This document shows positions 1-12,560 of a stretch of 64,000 bases of DNA, one piece after another. This DNA comes from Portunus trituberculatus (Eukaryota; Arthropoda; Malacostraca; Decapoda; Portunidae). Location of the stretch: contig NC_059289.1 in assembly GCF_017591435.1 (NCBI RefSeq), positions 9,070,347-9,134,346 of the forward strand, given 5' to 3'. The first letter of the stretch is position 1. Each line of letters begins with the position of its first letter. The position numbers and the translations under genes are program-made. The notes beneath the pieces are model-generated. The model searched no databases, was not told the DNA's origin, and saw only the letters and a program-made list of their open reading frames with translations.

Positions 1-298
1 AGGCAACAGCCACTGTCTTGTCAGCTACTCACTCAAGCAACAAATAGGTACTAAGCAAGTATATGCTACTTATGAATGAAAATCAAACAAAAGTTATCCA
101 TCGATACAATATATCATAAAATTCATAACAAATAAAATAAAATGCAATTGGCCTTATTGATTGACAAGACACATCATGAAATACATAAAACATTAAAATA
201 CTATCTAGCTATGCCTCTATAGTATCCACAAAGCCTATTAAGATGAACAAAAAATAAAGCTGTGTCATATGAGTTAAACTGCTGCACAAGACACTTAC

Positions 299-3200
299 TG
301 TAAATTCTTGTGTTCCTATTTTATTAATGTCACAGTGTAGCTCAGGACAAATCTTGTACTCCACAATGTTCTTGCTGATCTCGTATATTTTGTTGGTGAC
401 GCCATCTGGGGCTGGACCTGTTGGGGTTTTGATGGGCCACTTAATTGCAAGTTACGTATCTCCATTCATATTAAACATTCAACACAAATTATAACAAACC
501 TCATTCTGTGGTAAGTATCAACTAATAATAGCAATAACAGTCTATCTTATTCCATGGTAAACATCATCTAACAGTAATAATTGTCTTTCTTGTTCCATGG
601 CTTTCTCTTCAGAGACTGGCACCTCAGTCACTGAGATCTTTTCTTCCTTTTTGTTGTCCTAAGCCAGTGCACTTACAATATAAGAATAATTACATAATCT
701 ACCTCATCTCATTGTAACCATTGCCTAACAGGAATATTTTTTTTCTCATTTAATGGTTAATATAATTTTTTTATTTCCTATGCAGGAGACATGCCAGCCA
801 AGAGAAAAAAAAATATAAAAAGAAAGGCCCACTTGAGTCTTAGTTCCCTAAAAGAAAGTAGAGTTAGCCAAAATTAAGGAATAAATGTCTTGATACCTCC
901 CTCTTTAAAAGAAATCAAGTCATAGGAAAATGGAAATACAGAAGCAGATAGGGAGTTCCAAAGTTTACCAGAGAAAGGTATGAATGTTTAAGAGTACTGG
1001 TTAACTCTTGCGTTAGAGAGTTGGACGGAATAGGGATGAGAGGAAGAAGAAAGTCTTGAGCAGCGAGGCTGCAGGAGGAGAAGAGGCATGCCGTTAGCAA
1101 GATCAGTAGAACAGTTAGCATGAAAATAGCGATAAAAGAAAGAGATGCAACATTTCAGCAGTGAAAAAGAGGCTGAAGACAGTCAGTGGAGGGGAGTTGA
1201 TGAGACGAAAGGCTTTTGATTCCACCCTATCTAATTAAACTGTGTGGGTGGAACCGCCCCCAAACATGCAATGAGTATACAGGGGCCGGATAAGGCCCTT
1301 GTACATAGTTAGCAGTTGGAGGGGCGAGAAAAACTGGCGGAGATGCCACAGAATGCCTAACTTCATAGACACTGTTTTTAGCAAGAGACATGATGTGAAG
1401 TTTCCAATTAAGATTATGAGTACAGGACAGAACAAGGATATTCAGTGTAAAAAGAGGGAGACAGATGAGTGTCACTGAAGAAGAGGGGATAGTTGTCTGG
1501 AAGGTTGTGTCGAGCTGATAGATGGAGGAATTGAGTTTTTTTAGCATTGAAAACTACAGTAATCGCCCAGGTATCTGGATCGCCACTATACGGAATTCGC
1601 TACTATCCAGAGCTGCCCCCAAGTGTATTCAAACCTACCGCACAAGCGATCCGTCAATTCCACTAGGCGGCAGCACTTACTCCCATTCCCTCCCTCTCTC
1701 ACTCACCGACAACTTGAGTAATGGCAGTGCTATTCGGTGAGTTTGTAGCGTTCTTTGTCATTCCAGCATGGCAGGAGTGTAAGTACATCCCACCACCAAT
1801 TAAGGCAGCATCACACTAGCACTTCTGCCATCGTCTTCGACGATTTCCATCGTTTTTAACTGTTTCGTCAACTCTTTCCATCGTCTTGAGTCAGACGAAA
1901 CACACTGTTTTCCTCTAGCGTCAATTTTTAGTCAAATTAAGATCTTTGGTTTCTAATAACACTTTTATAATAAAATAAATTTTCTTGTTAATTGGAATGA
2001 TGCTATAATCTCAAATTAATAGAATCTTGAAGAGTTTCTCATAAAGGCCCAAAATAACAATGACTTGCTTGGGGTGAAGGGGCTGCCATGTTTGTTTACA
2101 GTTGACAAACGCAACAAAGGCTGTAGCGAGCATCAACAAAAGTTGACAGTCTTAAGAAAGTTGACAGAAAAGTGCTAATGTGAAGCTGCTTTTACTGTTG
2201 TGTGTACATCTCGCCACCCCTTGTACTGCTTATGTACCATTTTTTGTTCCAGATTATACATTTAATGTGCTTTCATTCATTGTTTTCTTACCCAAGTGGG
2301 TTATGTACATATTTTTTTCTTAAACTAAGAGGGGTTGGGAGAGGAAATTTCGCATATCCGGATATTTCATGAATCCGCCAGGGTCTTGGCTGCTATAATC
2401 CGAATATGCAGGCGATTACTGTACTAAATTTTCTCTGCCGCAATGGGAAATCTTAGAAAGATCAGAAATCAGATGTTCTGAGGCATCCCTGCATGCTCTG
2501 TTTACTTCCTGTAGGGTTGGTAGTCTCTGAAAGGACATGAAAAGGTGTAGGATGGTATCATCAGCGTAGGAGCGGATAGGGCAAGAAGTTTGGTTAAGAT
2601 GATCATTAGTGAATAACAGAAAGAGAGTGTGTGACAAGACAGAACCCTGAGGAACACCACTATTAATAGATTTAGGAGAACAGTGGCCATCTAACACAGT
2701 AGCAATAGAATGGGCAGAAAGGAAACTTGAGATAAAGTTGCAGTAAGAAGAATAGACACCGTAGGAGGGCAGTTTTGAGATCAAAACTTTGTGCCAAACT
2801 TTATCAAAAGCTTTTGATGTCTAACAAGACAGCAAAAGTTTCACCGAAATCTCTAAAAGGGGATGACCAGGACCCAGTAAGGAAAGCCAGATCACCTTGA
2901 TGGAAGCCATACTGGCGATCAGATAGAAGATCGTGAAGTGACAAATGTTGAAGAATCTTCCTATTCAGGATAGATTCAAAAACTTCAGACAAGCAAGAGA
3001 TTAAAGCTATAGGATGGTAGTTTGAGAGATAAGAACAGTCACCCTTTTCAGGAACAGGTTGAATGTAGGCAAACTTCCAGCAAGAAGGAAAGGTAGAAGT
3101 TGATAGACATAGCTGAAAGCGTTTGACCAAGAAAGGTGCAAGCATGAAAGCACAGTTTTTGAGAACAATAGGAGGGATCCCATCAGGTCTATAAGCCTTC

Positions 3201-6200
3201 CAAGGGTTTAGGCCAGTGAGGGCACGGAAAACATCATTATGAAGAATTTTGATTGAAGACATGAAGTAGCCAGAGGAAGGAGAGTGGACAAGCCCAGAAT
3301 TATCCAAGGTGGAGTTGTTAGCAAAGGTTTGAGAGAAGAGTTCAACTTTAGAGACAGAAGAGATGGCAGTGGAGCCAGCAGGATGAAGAAGTGAAGTTAC
3401 TGGAGATGTTTTTGGCCAGATGCCAGAAGTCTCGAGGGGAGTTTGAGTTTGAAAGATTTTGATATTTTCTATTTATAAAGGAGTGTTTGGCAAGTTGAAG
3501 AACAGGCTTAGCAAGATTCTGGGTAGAAATACAAAGTGCATGAGATTCAGGAGATGGAAGACTCGAGTACCTTTTGTGGGCAACCTCTCTATCATGTATA
3601 GTACGAGAACAGGCTGTGTTAAACCAAGGTTTAGAAGATTTAGGTTGAGAAAAAGAATGAGGAATGGACGCCTTCATGCCAGACACTATCACCCCTATTA
3701 TGCGTTCAGCACAAAGAGATGGATCTCTGACACGGAAACAGTAATCATTCCAGGGAAAATCAGCATACCTCCTCAGGTCCCCTTAACTGGCAGAGGCAAA
3801 ATGCCAGAGGCACCTGCATTTTGAGGGATCCTGAGGAGGGATTGGGGAAAAAGAAATGAGATTGTGATCAGAGAAGCCCAACGGAGAAGATAGGGTAGCA
3901 GTATAAGCAGAAGGATTAGAGGTAAGGAAGAGATCAAGAATGTTGGGCAGGTCTCCAAGATGGTCAGGAATACCAGTAGGGTGTTGCACCAGTTGCTCTA
4001 GATCATGGAGGATAGCAAAGTTGAAGGCTAGTTCATCAGATAGTCAGTGAAGGGAGAGGAAAGCCAAAGCTGATGGTGAACATTGAAATCTCCAAGGATG
4101 GAGATCTCCGTGAAAGGGCAGAGGGAAAGAATGTGCTCCACTTTGGAAGTTAAATTGTCAAAGAATTCACTATAGTCAGAGGAGTTAGGGAAAAGATAGA
4201 CAGCACAGATAAATTTGGTTAAAGAGTGACAATTGAGTCAAAGCCAGATGGTGGAAAACTCAGAAGATTTGAGAGCATGGGCACGAGAGCGTTAAGTTGT
4301 TGCCCACATAGACGCAACATACAGCTTTGGAATGAAAATGAGAATAGAGAAAGTAGGAGGGAACAGAGAAGGGGCTACTGTCAGTAGTCTCAGACAGCTG
4401 TGTTTCGGTGAGGAAAAGACAATGAGGTTTAGTAGAGGAGAGGTGGTGTTACACAGACTGATGATTAGATCTAAGATCATGAATGTTGCAGAAATTAATG
4501 TAGCAAAAGTTGAGGGAGGTGTCAAGACATTTATGGTTGTCATCAAGAAAGGAGTCCAACATGGGGACATTTATGGTCCCCTTCTCAGAAGAGGACTCTG
4601 AGGCTGGGTTTGGCATTGCCATCTTATAATTTTGAATTTTAAGTGAAGGGTGTATTTTTGGTAAGTGCATGTAGTTTTGAGTGAAGAAGGCGAGTTGTCT
4701 TTAAAGGGCAAGCTGTGACTGCCCCCTTGAGTTGTGAGACACAAAGGGAAATGTTCAGCAAGATCACAATTAGATTTAATGGAAAGTTCACAGCATCCCC
4801 TGAACTAGTGCTATTAGACCTCGCTGGGAGTAAATTATCGTTTCTGTAGGTGTCTGCTGCGTCTTCCTCAAAACCTCCTCTTAAGCCATTATCAGTCTAC
4901 TTCATTCCATGCTAAACATCTTAATGTACCAATAATCTACCTCATTTCTTAGTAAACATCTAGCACATTCCTTGGTAAACATCATCTAACAAGAACAATA
5001 TTCTGTCAACAAAACAAACTTGTCAGCCAACTATCCCTCACCTCCATTGGCAATATTAAACTTGATGCCAAAGTCAGCATCAGGTCCTCCAGGGTTGTGG
5101 CTGGCAGTGAGTACAATGCCACCTGCTGTCTGGTGCTTGCGAATGATGCAAGAGACACACGGAGTGGAAAGGATGCCATTTTGACCCACCAATAGCTTTC
5201 GCACCTTTAATAGTTAAAGATTATGAAGGAATTAGCTATCAGATTAGTAGATTATAGTAAAGCTAAATTTTACTGACCCGTAGGGTGAGGTGGATAATCT
5301 ATGCGACGCTGTCACATCCCTCATTAAGGAACAGAATAACTGTTCTTTATTCAATTTAATGCATGACTTTGCTAAAAAAAAAAAAAAAAAAAAAAAGATG
5401 GGTGAAGGACAAGACATGAAGATGCCATAGGTAAATTAAATACAGTAAATGTGCTGGTTATAAAAGTGAAAATGAGGCTGATAATTTACCTAATATTTAC
5501 TATTATGTCCTCTCGAGATATCCAATGTAATATAATGAGAGGGAAAAGAAATGCTGATAAGGTTGTGGTGGTGTGGTGCATATCCTCTTCACTGTGGCTT
5601 CAGATATACCAGCTGTATCTGCTGTCCTCTTCCTCGCTTGATTTGTGGGTAAAAGTGGTCCTTGATTTGCTTTTTCTTTTAAGAAGTATGTATCTGCTAA
5701 TTCTGTAGACAAACTCCTTGGTGTGGCTATACAGCACACAGTAAAACGGGTAAGTGTCAGTGTGTCCTTCCATCGTAGCGACCAGATGAGAAGTGACTCG
5801 ATTTGCACCTGCATGGTGATCTGACTGCCAACTCTTTCCCCTAGAGAAAATCCCACCTCAGGTCGAGTGGCAACGTCGCCCAACCTGATATGCCACATCG
5901 TCATACATGTCCATGAAATAGCTTCATTTTATTTGGTATATAACACTTATTTGCATCACATGCTATTCAATGAACTAGTCAGAATATTCTCAGAATGCCA
6001 TTTGTTAATAATACTATGATTAAAGAACCATGAGTATTATAGGCTGAATGTTTTGATTGGAAATCTGGCAGAATGGCGAACAAAACCCTATGGGTCAGTA
6101 CAATTTAGTTTTATTATAGTGCAATAAAAAAAAAACATTAATCAAATTATTACTGTTGTCATTGAGAACTTTAAAAGATTTACAAGATCTAAAAATTTAT

Positions 6201-7382
6201 ATATCAGGATAAGAGGAAAAGAAAAGAGGAAATTTCATAAAGGCAATACCACATGTAGACCTGACAGCTTATTTACAGCTTCCTTTATTTTCTTATGATT
6301 TTATACTGGGCATATTATTGCAGTATTGTATCACTAGTAATGTAAAACAAATAATAAGAATCTTATTTAAGAAGTGCAAATATGTCACAGCTGTCATGCA
6401 GCAAGGTGGCAAATATATGAAAGACATGAAGGTAAAATATCAAAGGAACACAATGACATCTCACCCCATTGGCTGCACACATCTTGATAATGATGTCGAC
6501 AGCCTTCTTACCAAAGTAACGGCCGTCTCCACCCACCACCAGTGTGCTGCCCGTCAGGCTCCCACTCATGGCACTCAGAATACATTGCACAAAGTTTTCT
6601 GTGTAATGTTCCTGCCAAATAAATATATCAAATTAAGAAAATAATTATTGAATTAATATTCCTTACTAGCCTTGCTACACTATTATTATCACATCACTTA
6701 TTTTCTGTGTCATTTCCCTGTTATAGAAACATATCTCAATATATTGGTACAGATGAGAGGAAACAGCTGGTAACAGAAATTACAGAAATAATTGGTGAAG
6801 AGGAATGGAACAAGAAGTTAGCTGAAGAGGATGGAGGAATCACCACTCCATTAGGCCTGTATAATGATAAAAGAAAAATGAGAAAACTGTGAAGTGCACT
6901 CCTACAACAGAGCTGAGAAAAAAAAAGCCAGAGACTAAATGAACAAAGTGAACAAAATAGACAAAATGTGTAAATGATAGAGCGTAGAACAAAACGTGAT
7001 AACCTACAAGTGATATAAAGCAGAACAGGTTAAAAGAAGAAGAGTGGGGAAGTGGAGGCTGCTGCTGTTCGTCACGTTACATTAATTCCAAAATCAACTA
7101 AATCACTCACACTAACACACCGCAAAACTAGCCACTGTCTTTACACTAACTTAATGAAACAAGGGAATAATACACTATACAAACACATCCACCCTTCCAA
7201 ATTTCCTGATCCTTGATAAAGAGGCTGAAAATAAGGAATAAAATAACCGGCGTGACGAAAACCTTGATAACCCATTCCTTACTTACCTTCTCAAACACCT
7301 TGACAGCTTTCCTGAGGCCGCTCGTTCCCGGCTTCTGGCCCTCAAAAGGCGTGGTGGCCTTGGTAAAGCATGTAAGAGTCAT
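299..7382 (-). CDS. Pgm1: Phosphoglucomutase (PGM1-type), exons 1-4, partial
   Basis: Interconverts glucose-1-phosphate and glucose-6-phosphate in the cytosol, linking glycogen/trehalose and glycolysis. Four minus-strand coding exons are visible: 7287-7382, 6465-6611, 5042-5204 and 299-417, all with AG acceptors and GT donors and compatible phases, giving the first 175 residues. Family hallmarks: QKPGTSGLRK in exon 1, VVGGDGRYF in exon 2, NGILSTP and the phospho-serine loop LTASHNPGG in exon 3 (catalytic Ser is about residue 116; Ser117 in human PGM1), and GGPAPDGVTNKIY across the exon 3/4 junction. The metal-binding DGDGDR loop and the remaining two thirds lie beyond the left edge. I chose the ATG at 7380-7382 by homology; an in-frame ATG at 7455-7457 would add 25 Gly/Leu-rich residues. 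Intron 3 holds a Jockey-like LINE in the same orientation. No lesion seen in the exons. Confidence 0.95.
486..760. repeat. Degenerate tandem repeats in Pgm intron 3
   Basis: A phrase of the type TTCCATGGTAAACATCATCT, next to 'taataa' and 'tctacctcatt', recurs at about 540-600 and again at about 4890-5000, on the far side of the LINE. Diverged versions lie near 690. The intron therefore seems to have carried an imperfect repeat of roughly 50-70 bp before the LINE landed in it. The remaining intron sequence between 418 and 785 shows nothing else. Confidence 0.45.
785..4700 (-). mobile_element. Jockey-like non-LTR retrotransposon, decayed, split by a MITE
   Basis: Minus-strand fragments read in order as an APE-type endonuclease (GDFN near 4074-4095, SDHN near 3858), a linker, and a reverse transcriptase (YRPIALISCLS-like block near 3000-3030, SGVPQGS near 2640-2665, YADD near 2554-2568). 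The 3' part resumes at 1554 after an 865-bp insertion and runs to an A-rich end near 785-810. A second, plus-strand copy of the same family lies at about 10740-12560 and aligns with it throughout. Several frameshifts and stops break the ORF, so it is not active. It lies in Pgm intron 3 in sense orientation. The superfamily assignment rests on domain order and RT motifs; the exact clade is uncertain, as is the 5' end, which could extend toward 4900. Confidence 0.8.
1557..2421. mobile_element. pogo/Tigger-like MITE F inside the Jockey-like element
   Basis: Ends are CAGTAATCGCC and its inverted complement GGCGATTACTG, flanked by TA on both sides (1555-1556, 2422-2423). TA duplication and CAG termini fit the Tc1/mariner-pogo group. 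The unoccupied site exists in the same window: the plus-strand Jockey-like copy near 11779-11800 reads straight through the TA. No transposase domain is visible in the 865 bp, so this is a non-autonomous element. Confidence 0.85.
5503..5904 (-). pseudogene. Possible transposon-derived helix-turn-helix fragment
   Basis: A 133-codon minus-strand frame in Pgm intron 2 contains RKRTADTAGISEATVKRI, which resembles the N-terminal helix-turn-helix seen in many arthropod DDE-transposase-like proteins. There is no catalytic domain around it and the flanks of the frame look random. A (A)n run lies nearby at about 5373-5396. The identification rests on one short motif and is weak. Confidence 0.25.
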
Positions 7383-7500
7383 AGCGTCGGAAGGTGGAAG
7401 GTAGAGCAAAACACCGTGACCGCCACCGCCACGCAATGAGCTAAGGCCGCCAGTCAACTACCACCACCACCACCACCACCATCAGCTGATCCGCCGCCTG
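7383..7500 (-). promoter_or_regulatory. 5' leader and presumed core promoter region of Pgm
   Basis: The stretch directly upstream of the Pgm start codon is GC-richer than its surroundings and contains an (ACC)n run at about 7459-7482. No TATA box is obvious. Transcription start is inferred only from position. Confidence 0.35.
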
Positions 7501-8229
7501 GCCTCCCAATCCTTGTTTCCTAATCATTACTTGCAGTTCATCACCCACACGTTGCTGATTTACCATTAAGCTCGGAAATTCTTATCTTTTTATTTTCTAT
7601 AATCTTTTACAATAAATTTTAGTTTGGCTAGCAAAGAAAATGCTAATTTAAGTTGTGTATTACGCCGAAGTCCTTGCCAGATAAAGGGAAGGAGGTCGCC
7701 GAGGAGAATGAAGGTCACCCTCACTCTGGCTAGAACACAGAACGAAGGACAAGTCATATTCGTGCCCTTCGATGGACAAATTTAGCTTCTTGACAACAGC
7801 AACAATACTTGTCACAGTAAAGGTCTTCATACATGCAACTACCATGCTACGATCGATGAACGATTAGTAACATCGGTGTACTTTAAAAGTCGCAAAAAAA
7901 AAAATAAATAAATAAATAATAATAATAATAATAAAATGAATAAACAAAAATAATCATGTCAGACTGTCCTTTTAGAATGATGACGTACCATGACCATTAA
8001 GCATAGTTTAAGTCATAGGTACTACCACTGCTATTGCTTATCTGATCATCATAATTATGCATTCACATTTAATCAGCAACATTGTCACAACAAATATGAT
8101 GTTAGTAACGTGCAATTTCAAAGTTGTAATTATGAAGTGTAAATAGAGGATGTATGACTGATTAAAAATCTAAGATTACAGAAAGACAAGGAAAGCAGAA
8201 GTATTGAAGAGCGAGGAAGACGCTGGTAA
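7501..8229. other. Intergenic stretch upstream of Pgm
   Basis: No gene recognised. It holds an (AAAT)n/(AAT)n microsatellite at about 7891-7935 and a short (CA)n at about 8239-8252, where the next LINE begins. Confidence 0.6.
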
Positions 8230-10610
8230 CACAATTTACACACACACACACTAGAGGTGTGGAAGGTGGACGTGAATGGTACAGATTCCTGAGGGGTGAG
8301 GGGATGCCTGACAATGAGAAACTGAGAATGTGGAGAGCTTGAAGGTGAATGGGGCAGTGGTGACTGATAAGGAAGAAATGAGAAGGGCAATAAAAAGAGT
8401 TTTGGGAAGAGATTGGAGGTGTAGGTGAGGTCTTTGATGTGGGCGAAGGGCGTGTGACACTGGAGAGAAAGGATGCAGACGAGTTGAATGAAAGGATCAG
8501 CAGGGAGGAGGTGGAGAAATATGTGAAGCAGAATGGGAAGGCAGCAGGGCCGGATGAGATACCTTATGAATTGTACAAAAATGGAGGAGAGGTTGTGATT
8601 GATAGGATGACTGAGTTGTTTAACCAGGTGTGAGAGGAGGAGAGAGTGCCGAGAATGTGGAATGAATGCAGGGTGACTTTGCTGCATAAGGGAGGGTACA
8701 AGAGTAAGAATGAGTTGAAAAACTACAGGCCGATTGCATTAGTTAACACAGTAGGAAAAGTGTTCAGTGCAGTTTTGAATGAAAGATTGTGTAAATGGAT
8801 TGAGAGAGATGGAGTGTTAGGTGAAGAGCAGAATGGGTTCCGTGTGGACAGGAGAGCTGAAGACAATATGTTTGTGGTGAATGAATTGATTGAGAGAAAG
8901 AAGAAAGATGGTAGCAAGTTATACTTAGGTTTTCTAGACATAGAGAAAGCATATGATAGGGTGAACAGAGAAATGCTAGGTAGAGTGCTAGAAAAGATTG
9001 GGTTAAGTGCAAAGATAGTTAACATAGTGCAAAGTATGTATGTGGATACAAGAGCTAAGTATAAACTAGGAGATGTAGAGACAGACTGGGTGAAGAGTGA
9101 AAGAGGAGTTAGGCAGGGTTGCATATTATCACCAACCCTCTTTAGCTTATATACAGAGGAACTGGCTGCTAGATTGAGGAGAATGAATGCAGGTGTAAAT
9201 GTGGGTAATGATAAGATATGTGTGCTCTTGTATGCAGATGATGTTGTTGTTATGAGTGAGTCGGCAGAAGAGCTTCAGAGTTTGCTTGATGTTGTAGATG
9301 GGTATGGAAGAGACTTTGGAGTGAGGTTTAGCAGTGAAAAGAGCAAGGTAATGGTTGTGAATGGGTCAGAGGATGAGAGGAACTCAGTGTGGAGACTAGG
9401 TGAGAATGAGATGCAACAGACAGATGAATACAAGTACCTGGGGATGTGGATGAGTCCGGTTGGCTGCGTGAAGACAAAGAATGAGAAGATAAGCATGGTG
9501 AGTCAGTGGGTAGGTCGGCTAGGAAGTGCAGCAAGGATGAGAGCGAGTAAATATGACGTGCTGCGAGAAGTTTGGAAGAGCGTGGCTGTTCCGAGCATCA
9601 TGTATGGTATGGATGTGATTGCATGGAATGAAAGTGAACTAGAAAAGTTAGAAATAGGGCAGAATAGAGTTGCAAGAATGGCACTTAATGCACCTAGATA
9701 TGCAGCAGTAGAGGCTCTTAGGGAGACATGGGTTGGAGCACTTTTAGAGAAAGGTATGTAAAAGCGACCCTACGGTATAAGGCTAGGTTAGAGCGAATGA
9801 ATGATGCTAGAATAGTGAGAAAAGTGTTTCTGTGGAATGTCAGGAGTAGCAAGTGGGGAAAAAGTGTGTCAGGATGGTGGTGAAGAGTGGTCTAATAGCT
9901 AGTTGGGCTTTTCAGCAGGTAGAAGGAAGGCACTTAGAGAAGGACTGGAGTATGATAGTTAGAAATGGAGATGGTAGAGAATGGGGTGTAAGGAAGTGGA
10001 GGAGTGAGATAGACAGAGTAGTGAAAGGTGTGGGACTGAGTGACTGGAGGAATAGGATTGAGCAAAAGAGTACCTTGGAATGGTATAGAGAGAAAGAGGC
10101 CCCAATGTATGAAAAGTGGTATGATGGAAGCCTGGGTGAGGACCTTCTCTTCCGTGCTAGGGCACAGTGCATGGATGTGAATGCAAGGAATTATAGATGG
10201 TCTGAGTCCCGCAAGCAAAGTGTGCCAGATGTGTGACGTGGGAGAGGATGAGACGGTGGAGCATGTGGTACTGGAGTGTGTGAAGTATGTCAGAGACAGG
10301 TATGAGATGATGCAAGTGGTGCTGAGGGAGCTGGGGCATGACAGAGTGGAGATGACAGGAAGGGAATGGATGGTGGTGCTGCTGGGACTCTGTGGGGAGA
10401 CGAATGAAAGGATGATTTGAGGCTACAAAAGAGTTCCTGGAGAGAATATGGTGTGCTAGATGCAGGAACTAGTGGTGTAAAAGATGGTGATTGCCCTCTT
10501 TTTTTTTTTTTTTTTTTTCTTATTTTCCCTACAGGTGCTGCCAATACAAAGGCCTGACTCAGAAGAAATTCTGCGTCACCTGTAGCATCAAGATCAAGAT
10601 CAAGATCATA
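8230..10610 (+). mobile_element. 5'-truncated LINE with (GATCAA)n tail
   Basis: A non-LTR retrotransposon body with a reverse transcriptase and C-terminal zinc-binding domain, ending in a (T)n run at 10500-10518, a 3' segment (GGTGCTGCCAATACAAAGGC, about 10533-10552), and a terminal hexanucleotide tail ATCAAGATCAAG at about 10587-10610. Diverged copies of the same 3' segment plus tail occur alone at about 16510-16596, 26776-26842 and 26866-26940. The tail is therefore the 3' recognition end of one or more LINE/SINE families active in this genome. Confidence 0.75.
8439..10420 (+). pseudogene. LINE reverse transcriptase ORF, broken
   Basis: Reading order: a linker with AAGPDEIPYEL, RT blocks with NYRPIALVN, LGFLDIEKAYDRV, GVRQGCILSPTLFSLY and the catalytic YADD (about 9232-9243), a thumb/connection region, then a C-terminal zinc-binding motif CQMC...ETVEHVVLEC near 10217-10275. 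It is interrupted by an in-frame TGA at 8631-8633, a frameshift near 9740-9760 and another near 10215, so it cannot make one protein. It copied RNA to DNA for a LINE; the clade is not certain. It lies about 0.8 kb upstream of the divergent Pgm gene. Confidence 0.8.
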
Positions 10611-10739
10611 ACTGTCAGCTTTCTACTTCAGCTACACTTGACAATACCTTCTTAGTTTGTGTTCAGTAGTACCTATTCTCTAATGCATGGGTATGATCCA
10701 CAACAAGAAAGATAACAGACTACACTGTATCTCCCACAA

Positions 10740-12560
10740 CATGGTATCCCATGTTCTGGCATCTGGCCAAAAAACATCTCCAATAATTTTACTACTTCAT
10801 CTTTCCCTCCTATATTTCATCCTGATGGCACCACTGCCATCTCTTCTGTCTCTAAAGTTGAACTCTTTTCTCAAACCTTTGCTAAAAACTCCACTTTGGA
10901 TGACTCTGGGCTTGTCCCTCTCTCTCCTCCTCCCTCTGACTATTTCATGTCATCAATTAAAATTCTTCATAATGATGTTTTTCATGCCCTCGCTGACCTA
11001 AACGCTCAGAGGGCTTATGGACCTGATGCTGTCCCTCCTATTGTTCTCAAAAACTGTGCTTGCACCTTGCCAGGCCAAACTCTTTCAACTATGCCTATCG
11101 ACTTCTACCTTTCCTTCTTGCTGGAAATTTGCCTTCATTCAGCCTGTTCCTCAAACTATCGCCCCATAGCTTTAATCTCTTGCTTGTCTAAATTTTTTAA
11201 ATCTATCCTCAATAGGAAGAATCTACGAGTATAAACATCTGTCACTTCACAATCTTCTATCTGATCACCAGTATGTCTTCCGTCAAGGTCGCTCTTCTGG
11301 TGATCTAGCATTCCTTACTAAGTCTTGATCATCCTCTTTTAGAGATTTCAATGAAACTTTTGCTGTCATGTTACACATATCAAAAGTTTTTGAGAGTCTG
11401 GCAAAAAGCTTTGATTTAAAAACTGACCTCCTAGTTTCTATCCTTCTCTCTGCAACTTTATCTCAAGTTTCCTTTCTGACCATTCTTTGCAGCCTTGGTA
11501 GACGGCCACTATTCTTCTCCTAAATCCATTAACAGTGGTGTTCCTCAGGATTCTGTCCTATTAATTATTAATGTTCTATTAATGTTCTATTAATTATTAA
11601 TGGCCTTCTTAACCAGACTTCTTGCCCTATCCACTCCTACGCTGATGATACCACCCTACATCTTTCCGCGTCCTTTCAAAGACGACCAACCCTTCAGGAT
11701 GTCAACAGATCATGCAGGGACGCCACAGAACACCTGACTTCTGATCTCTCTAAGATTTCTGATTGGGGCAGAGAAAACCTAGTAGTTTTCAATGCCTCAA
11801 AAACTCAATTCCTCCGTCTATCAACTCGACACAATCATCCTCTCCTCTTGAATGACACTCAGCTGTCTCCCTCTTCCACACTAAATATCCTTGGCCTGTC
11901 CTTTACTCATAATCTTAACTGGAAACTTCACATCTCATCTCTTGCTAAAAACAGCTTCTATGAAGTTAGACATTCTGCGGCATCTCTGCCGGCTTTTCTC
12001 ACCCCTCCAGCTGCTAACTCTGTGCAAGGGTCTTATCCGTCCTTATATGGAGCACTCTTCGCATGTTTGGGGGATTCCATTCATACAGATTTATTAGATA
12101 GGGTGGAATTAAAAGCTTTTTCATCTCATCAACTCCCCTCCTCTGACTGACTGTCTTCAGTCTCTTTCTCACTGCTGAAAGGTTGCATCTCTTTCTATCT
12201 TTTGTTGCTATTTTCATGCTAACTGTTTAGCTGATATTGTTAACTGCATGCCTCCCCTCCTCCTGCAGCCTCGCTGCACAAGGCTTTCTTCTTCCTCTCA
12301 TTCCTATTCTGCCCAACCCTCTAATACTAGAGTCAACCAGTATTCTCTATCAGTCATACCTTTCACTGGTAAACTCTGGAACTCCCTACCTGCTTTTGTA
12401 TTTCCATCTTCCAACGACTTAACTTCTTTTAACAGAAAGGTGTCAAGACATTTGTCCCACTCCTTTGACTACTTCTTTCTAATATTTCATGGAGGCTGCA
12501 ATTCTAGTGGGTCTTTTTTTCTAACATAGTTTTTTTGCCCTTGGCAGTTCTCCCTCTTAT
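10740..12560 (+). mobile_element. Second Jockey-like LINE copy, 5'-truncated
   Basis: Same family as the minus-strand element in Pgm intron 3. It starts within the linker before the RT (DSGLVP, ILHNDVF) and continues through RT motifs (IALISCLSK near 11165-11200, YADD near 11637-11648) to an A-rich 3' end (TTATATTAAAAAAATACAAT near 12557). A short AT-rich direct duplication near 11560-11600 disrupts the RT. The ORF has several frameshifts. It preserves the unoccupied target site of MITE F. Confidence 0.8.

Noticed and set aside
8130..8687. 185-codon minus-strand ORF and several others to 10339
   Set aside because: Antisense shadows of the plus-strand LINE RT; low-complexity Ser/His/Leu composition and no motifs.
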